Shown here piece by piece: positions 61,501 to 64,000 of a stretch of DNA of 64,000 nucleotides. The notes beneath the pieces are model-generated. The model saw nothing but the letters and a program-made list of their open reading frames with translations. It searched no databases and had not been told where the DNA came from. The stretch is from Cheilinus undulatus. Taxonomy: Eukaryota > Chordata > Actinopteri > Labriformes > Labridae. Numbering within the stretch: position 1 is the first letter of the stretch; each line of letters opens with the position of its first letter. The stretch covers positions 10,435,030 to 10,499,029 of the forward strand of contig NC_054877.1 of NCBI RefSeq assembly GCF_018320785.1, read 5' to 3'. The position numbers and the translations under genes were made by a program.

Positions 61501-62540
61501 CACTAGAAGCTGTCGCCAAAATTCAGACGTGAAAAGAGTTCACAACTATTGTACTCAAGAAAAAGTACAGTACTCTGGTTAAAACCGACTTAAGTAAATG
61601 TACTGGTCTACAAATCTACTCAAGTAGTAATAAAAAAGCATTTAATACAAAGTTTACTTTAAGAACTGAGAAGTTTTTTGCATAGTCCATGTGACCCTAC
61701 AGGTCAATGCAATTTCCAAGCATTTTATCAAAGAAAAATATGGTTCAATGTCCGCATTAAAGTTCTATGTGATCGAAAAAATCACAATGCCTATTAGAGG
61801 AGGTGATATCCTGAGGTGACTTACCCTGAGAGAAACGTATTGGATTCATACTCTTAATACAATGATGAATGGACTTGATAAGATCAGCCTAAAATGTTCC
61901 TTGGAGTAGCACAACATACATGTTTCACTCTAAGTGCCCCGTGAGAAATCCTAGTACTACCTGAATATGCATTCTTGTGAAGTGAATCTGGTTGTTTGTT
62001 ATCCGTTCCTGCAGGTTCAGCTGTGATAAAGGGGTTCTTGACTAAATAGGCACAGCCTCTTGTAAATTATTAACACATCAGCGGTTGTCCTTCATGATGT
62101 CAGCCAAATAACCTAGTAAAATGTATTGTGTCGTCCATAACTGTGTTTTGTGATGTGCTGCCTTTTGTAAAACTTATTAATACTTCCAAATTTAATTTAT
62201 TTCCCTTCCACTCCTTTATTTTAAATAATACACAGCTTCATCATCATCATCAGTTACTCACATTGAACCACCAGGCGGTTTGAGATCCTGCGTGGCTGCT
62301 CCAGGCCAGGATGCCACACCAGACAGTCCAGCTTCTTCCCATTCATGCTGCGCAGAGGGTGCAGAGAGTAGTAGCTGGACACTGACCCCCCCACACTGGT
62401 GCGGTTTGTGGACTGTCCCGGCAGGTCAGTGTCCCAGGAGAGACGGGGAAGCGGGCGGCCCACAGCTCGACATGAGGCAGCCACACGGAACGACTGGCCC
62501 TCGACTAGCAGCGCCGGCTCCAGAAAGGAGATGGGTAAAA
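46240..62540 (-). CDS. nectin4: Nectin-4-like immunoglobulin cell-adhesion receptor, 3' eight coding exons (partial)
   Basis: Eight minus-strand exons splice in frame: 62262-62540, 55881-55998, 52733-52884, 52271-52430, 52101-52176, 51762-51821, 48472-48672 and 46240-46530, giving 444 residues up to the TAG at 46240. All junctions are GT-AG and phases agree. In order they give: Ig-like C2 domain 1 (AASCRAVG, SMNGKKLDCLVWHPG); Ig domain 2 split over two exons (RAELVCSSGG, NDSGVYECEARNN); a transmembrane helix with the basic stop NRYHRHRNKK; and a cytoplasmic tail. The domain order, the SMNG..L.C...HPGL block and the C-terminal pattern NHF...NG.LR..P..N.I match nectin-4. Nectins mediate Ca-independent adhesion at adherens junctions via afadin (family knowledge). 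The signal peptide and IgV domain must lie beyond 64,000. Another nectin paralogue is possible. Confidence 0.87.
46531..48471. other. nectin4-like last intron, no other gene seen
   Basis: AT-rich, without recognisable exons or transposon ends. A short GAGAGAGAGAGA run occurs near 47,655. Confidence 0.5.
48472..48672 (-). CDS. nectin4: nectin4-like 201-bp cassette exon
   Basis: 67 codons, phase 0-0; acceptor CCCTGCAG after a C/T tract, donor GTATGT from 48471. It encodes ERPIYKGSQSTLGGKWG, LGRPVVWHDGRESLR and RRRVESYLKNSNMSL. It is rich in charged residues and likely disordered. Confidence 0.87.
48673..50585. other. nectin4-like intron, no other gene seen
   Basis: The 102-codon plus frame at 49515-49823 has no domain. 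No exon or clear repeat was recognised before the array that begins near 50,590. Confidence 0.45.
50590..51500 (-). repeat. Interspersed repeat with degenerate tandem core (CCACTTTTAACCCATTTT units)
   Basis: The left edge has GGCAGGCCTGCCCACAGAATTGCC. Then about 700 bp of loosely repeated TTTTGCCACTTTTAACCCATTTTCACC-like units follow. The same family occurs in opposite orientation at 57,727-58,566, whose right edge (AAATCTGTTGGCAGGCCTGG) is the inverse of this left edge. The 153-codon frame across it is repeat-derived. Confidence 0.75.
51762..51821 (-). CDS. nectin4: nectin4-like 60-bp cassette exon
   Basis: Exactly 20 codons, phase 0-0; acceptor TCTTTTCAG, donor GTGAGT from 51761. It encodes PEDYAMLRVDSRMKNSEMSL. 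The last eight residues resemble the end of the next exon (LKNSNMSL). Confidence 0.85.
52101..52176 (-). CDS. nectin4: nectin4-like exon: juxtamembrane tail
   Basis: 76 bp; acceptor CTTCCCAG and donor GTACAA from 52100. It encodes EEINSFSRQASFRRLNSVSTDPR, close to the human nectin-4 block with IRRLHS and TDPR. An internal GTAAGC after AACTCT could act as an alternative donor but would break the frame. Confidence 0.85.
52271..52430 (-). CDS. nectin4: nectin4-like exon: transmembrane helix
   Basis: 160 bp; acceptor GTTCCAG, donor GTAAGC from 52270. A polar stalk SLQTQPIDKQ is followed by a hydrophobic helix LLIIIGASAGALIMVLIIVV and the basic stop NRYHRHRNKKLEREL. The order shows a type I membrane protein. 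Confidence 0.93.
52733..52884 (-). CDS. nectin4: nectin4-like exon: Ig C2 domain 2, second half
   Basis: 152 bp; acceptor CCATAG, donor GTAAGA from 52732. It encodes RGGDLPDGTSV, LRMNDSGVYECEARNNVG and YKLTVT, the F and G strand region with the DSGVYEC signature. Confidence 0.93.
52890..53860. other. nectin4-like intron, no gene seen
   Basis: The frames at 53182-53661 on both strands have no domain and no splice logic. There is a C run at 53,421-53,430. Confidence 0.45.
53867..54497 (+). mobile_element. Tc1/mariner-like transposon remnant, 5' end only
   Basis: It begins ACAGTGTTTACAAAAAATATTCACC, a Tc1-like terminal repeat known from many fishes. A degraded transposase start follows: GYTKKIKDLNIP-like helix-turn-helix remnants with SVKSITKKWKEYGT and LPRSGHP. 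The ORF is frameshifted and stops at a SINE junction near 54,497, so the DDE catalytic domain is missing. Confidence 0.82.
54498..54660 (-). mobile_element. SINE copy abutting the Tc1 remnant, reverse orientation
   Basis: On the plus strand a T-rich start, AAGATTTATTTTTGGCC, GATAGGACAGTGGATAGAG and GCCTTAACCACTC match the reverse of the SINE family. The oligo-T run (54,498-54,530) is the inverted poly-A tail. Confidence 0.72.
54690..54960 (+). mobile_element. LINE 3' end with TTGTA tail
   Basis: A frame reads LLSLRCRTERFRKSFIPSAI then RLYN, a hallmark of the C-terminus of L2/Rex1-type LINE proteins. It is followed by TCGGGGATGAATAAAGTTC and a (TTGTA)n tail. All upstream coding sequence is lost. 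Confidence 0.8.
54961..55050 (-). repeat. Head of the teleost interspersed repeat, reverse orientation
   Basis: CTGGGGTATATCCTGTCCC, CAATTGGGATAAGCAG and TATGGATGGAAGG are the inverse of the CCATCCATCC...GCTTATCCC head seen at 5945 and 43,520. Confidence 0.6.
55060..55880. other. nectin4-like intron, no gene seen
   Basis: No repeat or exon was recognised between the transposon cluster and the Ig exon at 55881. Confidence 0.45.
55881..55998 (-). CDS. nectin4: nectin4-like exon: Ig C2 domain 2, first half
   Basis: 118 bp; acceptor CTCCCAG at about 56003-55999, donor GTACTA from 55880. It encodes YPPDATIS, ERAELVCSSGGHPKPENFTWTR, with the first Ig cysteine, the sequon NFT and the core Trp. Confidence 0.92.
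56055..56229 (-). mobile_element. SINE copy, reverse orientation
   Basis: TTTTTGGGCCATCTATGCC, TTATTAATAGAGGAGGGTGG, CAGGGATGAGAGAGCAGGG and CGAACCACTAGGCCATCTG match the reverse of the tRNA-derived SINE body and head, as at 23737-23905. Confidence 0.75.
56235..56985. other. nectin4-like intron, no gene seen
   Basis: Unremarkable intron sequence. A poorly defined resemblance to 200-300 near 56,490-56,560 (TGGTATCCC, GCTGGTAAT) may mark an old repeat. Confidence 0.4.
56988..57165 (+). mobile_element. SINE copy, degraded head
   Basis: GATGGCCTCGGGGTTTTATGGC is a mutated tRNA-like head. AGCCTGGGTTCAAGTCC carries the B box, followed by a local 19-bp duplication (GGATTCAAGTCCAGTCTG). The body CTTTCTAGTCCCTGTTTC, CCACTGTCCTCCTCTG and GGCATAAAAGCCC matches the family. 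Confidence 0.72.
57170..57720. other. nectin4-like intron, no gene seen
   Basis: Very AT-rich, with no recognisable element. Confidence 0.4.
57727..58566 (+). repeat. Interspersed repeat with tandem core, inverted to 50590-51500
   Basis: It begins AAGGCCGCCCCTAAGTGG and GGGGCCCAGCCAAACTGGGG. The core has degenerate AAAATGGGTTAAAAGTGGC-like units. It ends with GGGGCCCAGCCAAATCTG and TTGGCAGGCCTGG. The core is the reverse complement of the 50.6-51.5 kb array in pattern. Confidence 0.75.
58570..60185. other. nectin4-like intron, no gene seen
   Basis: Open frames at 58642-59053 have no domain or splice support. No repeat was confidently recognised. Confidence 0.45.
60190..60566. mobile_element. 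Degenerate hAT-like element related to 13938-14468
   Basis: The left end AAGAGGTTCTGGACAACTGG and the right end AGAGAACCTCTG, preceded by CCACTTTTGGGTCCCAACC, mirror the ends of the 13,938 element. No target duplication is visible. The overlapping ORFs in it are not genes. Confidence 0.55.
60790..62230. other. nectin4-like intron, no gene seen
   Basis: No exon, RNA gene or clear element was recognised. TACTCAAGAAAAAGTACAGTACTC and CTACTCAAGTAGTAATAAAAAAGC near 61,550-61,640 resemble a common fish repeat end, not resolved here. Confidence 0.4.
62262..62540 (-). CDS. nectin4: nectin4-like exon: Ig C2 domain 1
   Basis: 279 bp; acceptor CTTTAG at 62546-62541, donor GTGAGT from 62261. It encodes LPISFLEPALLVEGQ, AASCRAVGRPLPRLSWDT, the sequon NRT, and SMNGKKLDCLVWHPGLEQP, with the two Ig cysteines. 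It enters in phase 1, so a preceding IgV exon is required. Confidence 0.92.
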
Positions 62541-64000
62541 CTAAAGAAGAAGAGGAAGAAGAGCATGCAGGTTTGAGATTAAAAAGGCATACACTTCACT
62601 CAAAAATGTCTTTAACTTATTGTGAGTTAACTTGAATATTTGGAGTTAAGTGTTCAGAATGATGCCGTCTGACATTTCAAGGCTGTTTCCCCATTCCTCT
62701 GCTGATGGTTGAAAGTTTGTCAGCTTAAATCAGAGTTTAGCCTAAGATCATCAGTCAAGAAGATGTTATCAGAACTGGTTTTGCTTTTACCTGTGCCATC
62801 AAGAATCTGAACATTTTAAAGTGCTGGGACTGTGTTACAATATTAGGCAGGTAGCAGTTACTGACAGAGTAAAATTTACTCACTATTTAATACTATTTTC
62901 TATCCCTGCTGCAGTGTGTACATGGTTTTTTTTTTCAGCTTACTAGTGTTTTGTTTTGAAAACTACAATCAGTGAGATGAGATGCACTAAAATAATGTTT
63001 CACATTTTTGCAATGACCATAAAGTATTTATACAGCAGTTACAGTCATGTGCATAAGTTTTAGGCATGTAGGGTGCTCAGGATTCATCATCAAGCCCTGG
63101 ACCCAGAGAACGCCAGCTGTTTTTCAGCTCTTGGGACATCCACAACACGACCAGGGACTTGTGGTAACCCTACCACCCGCCTGGACGGTATCCTAGGCCA
63201 TGCTTACTCACCACATCCACCCTTTACTCTGCCCTGAAGGTGTGGACTTGCTTTAATGCAAAGACATCCAGAGTTCTTCTGGGGTTGTGTCAACGTCCTT
63301 CCTGCCTAATTACTTGCCATTTCAGGCCCTTGTAAAGCTTCAATTTTTGCCCCAAACATGCCTTAAAGTTCTGCACAATCTAATCCAATCTAAACTAATC
63401 TAATATAGGGTGGTCCAGTTTCTTTAAGGAGAGCCACATATACAAAAATTATAAGGATGCTTTGGCCACTTTGATGTCCCCCGTCTTTAGCATTTTTAAG
63501 TTGTTAAACCAAGTTACAGTATATTAAAATGTGCTTACTAAATAAAGATTAAAAAGAGTCTTCATTACATTTCATTAGACAAGGCAAAAAAATCAATCAT
63601 TGTGAAGGTTTTTGGGTTGGCCAATCAAATTTTTGGTCAGCCTTGGCTGCCACTGCATTCTCTCCTGGTCAGGATGAGGATGATGCTCCACAAAGCAGAG
63701 GGGGAGATGCAAACAGTTATCTCCACATGAGACACAAAACAAGAGCTGCACAAGGCTGCCAAACTTTATAGGAGTAATGAAGATAATGAGCTCAAAATGT
63801 TTTGTAAATTGAACCTTGAGATGGAGGAGATAGCAGGAAATAAGTGAGATTTATGCCACTATTTGCTGCCAAAAATTGCAGACTAAGTAACATTTCATAA
63901 ATAAAACAGAAAAGACCAGAGGTCTAATCAGGTTTAAGTTATGTTTAGACCAATTATAGAAGTAGTTACATAAAAGGTGGCTCACTTTAGCCTCATTAGC
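62541..64000. other. nectin4-like intron to window end, with repeat block at 63,040-63,420
   Basis: No IgV exon is visible, so it lies beyond the edge. At 63,045-63,070 CATGTGCATAAGTTTTAGGC resembles a Tc1-type terminal repeat. From 63,090 to 63,415 the block GCCCTGGACCCAGAGAACGCC through to an (AATCTAATC)n-like tail looks like a LINE-derived 3' end. Confidence 0.5.

Overview
This is a teleost fish window, probably a percomorph. Three vertebrate gene families can be read from spliced exons with canonical GT-AG sites. The DNA between the exons is dense in fish-type repeats: non-autonomous hAT elements with 8-bp target duplications, a Tc1-like remnant, tRNA-derived SINEs, and LINE 3' ends. There is nothing prokaryotic, viral or CRISPR-like. 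Species-level assignment is not possible from the sequence alone.

Left part (1 to about 36,100, minus strand): the 5' half of tesk2, a dual-specificity testis-type protein kinase. A probable non-coding first exon lies beside a CCAAT/GC-box promoter at about 36,090-36,105. Three coding exons follow (25455-25577, 22084-22203, 4180-4301), and the rest of the gene lies beyond the left edge. Intron 3 of tesk2 (4302-22083) holds an intronless 419-codon gene on the same strand (16461-17720). It encodes a coiled-coil protein that I do not recognise; it has its own TATA-like box and an A-rich 3' end, which suggests a retrogene. The intron also holds several hAT elements, two LINE fragments and a palindromic repeat family.

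Middle part (about 38,200-42,940, plus strand): a complete two-exon C2H2 zinc-finger gene (396 aa, two fingers at the C-terminus), head-to-head with tesk2. Its intron carries a minisatellite that has been split by a 1,331-bp hAT element with a perfect 8-bp target duplication.

Right part (46,240 to beyond 64,000, minus strand): the 3' eight coding exons of a nectin-4-like immunoglobulin adhesion receptor, converging on the zinc-finger gene. The exons encode two Ig-like C2 domains, a transmembrane helix and a long cytoplasmic tail. The IgV and signal-peptide exons are outside the window. Two in-frame cassette exons in the tail end in nearly the same peptide, so several tail isoforms are possible.

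The genes do not form a pathway: they are a signalling kinase, a transcription factor and an adhesion receptor that happen to be neighbours. I found no strong case for a new biological system. The best leads are the nested intronless coiled-coil gene, the modular nectin tail exons, a large overlapping upstream ORF in tesk2, and the nested repeat structures.
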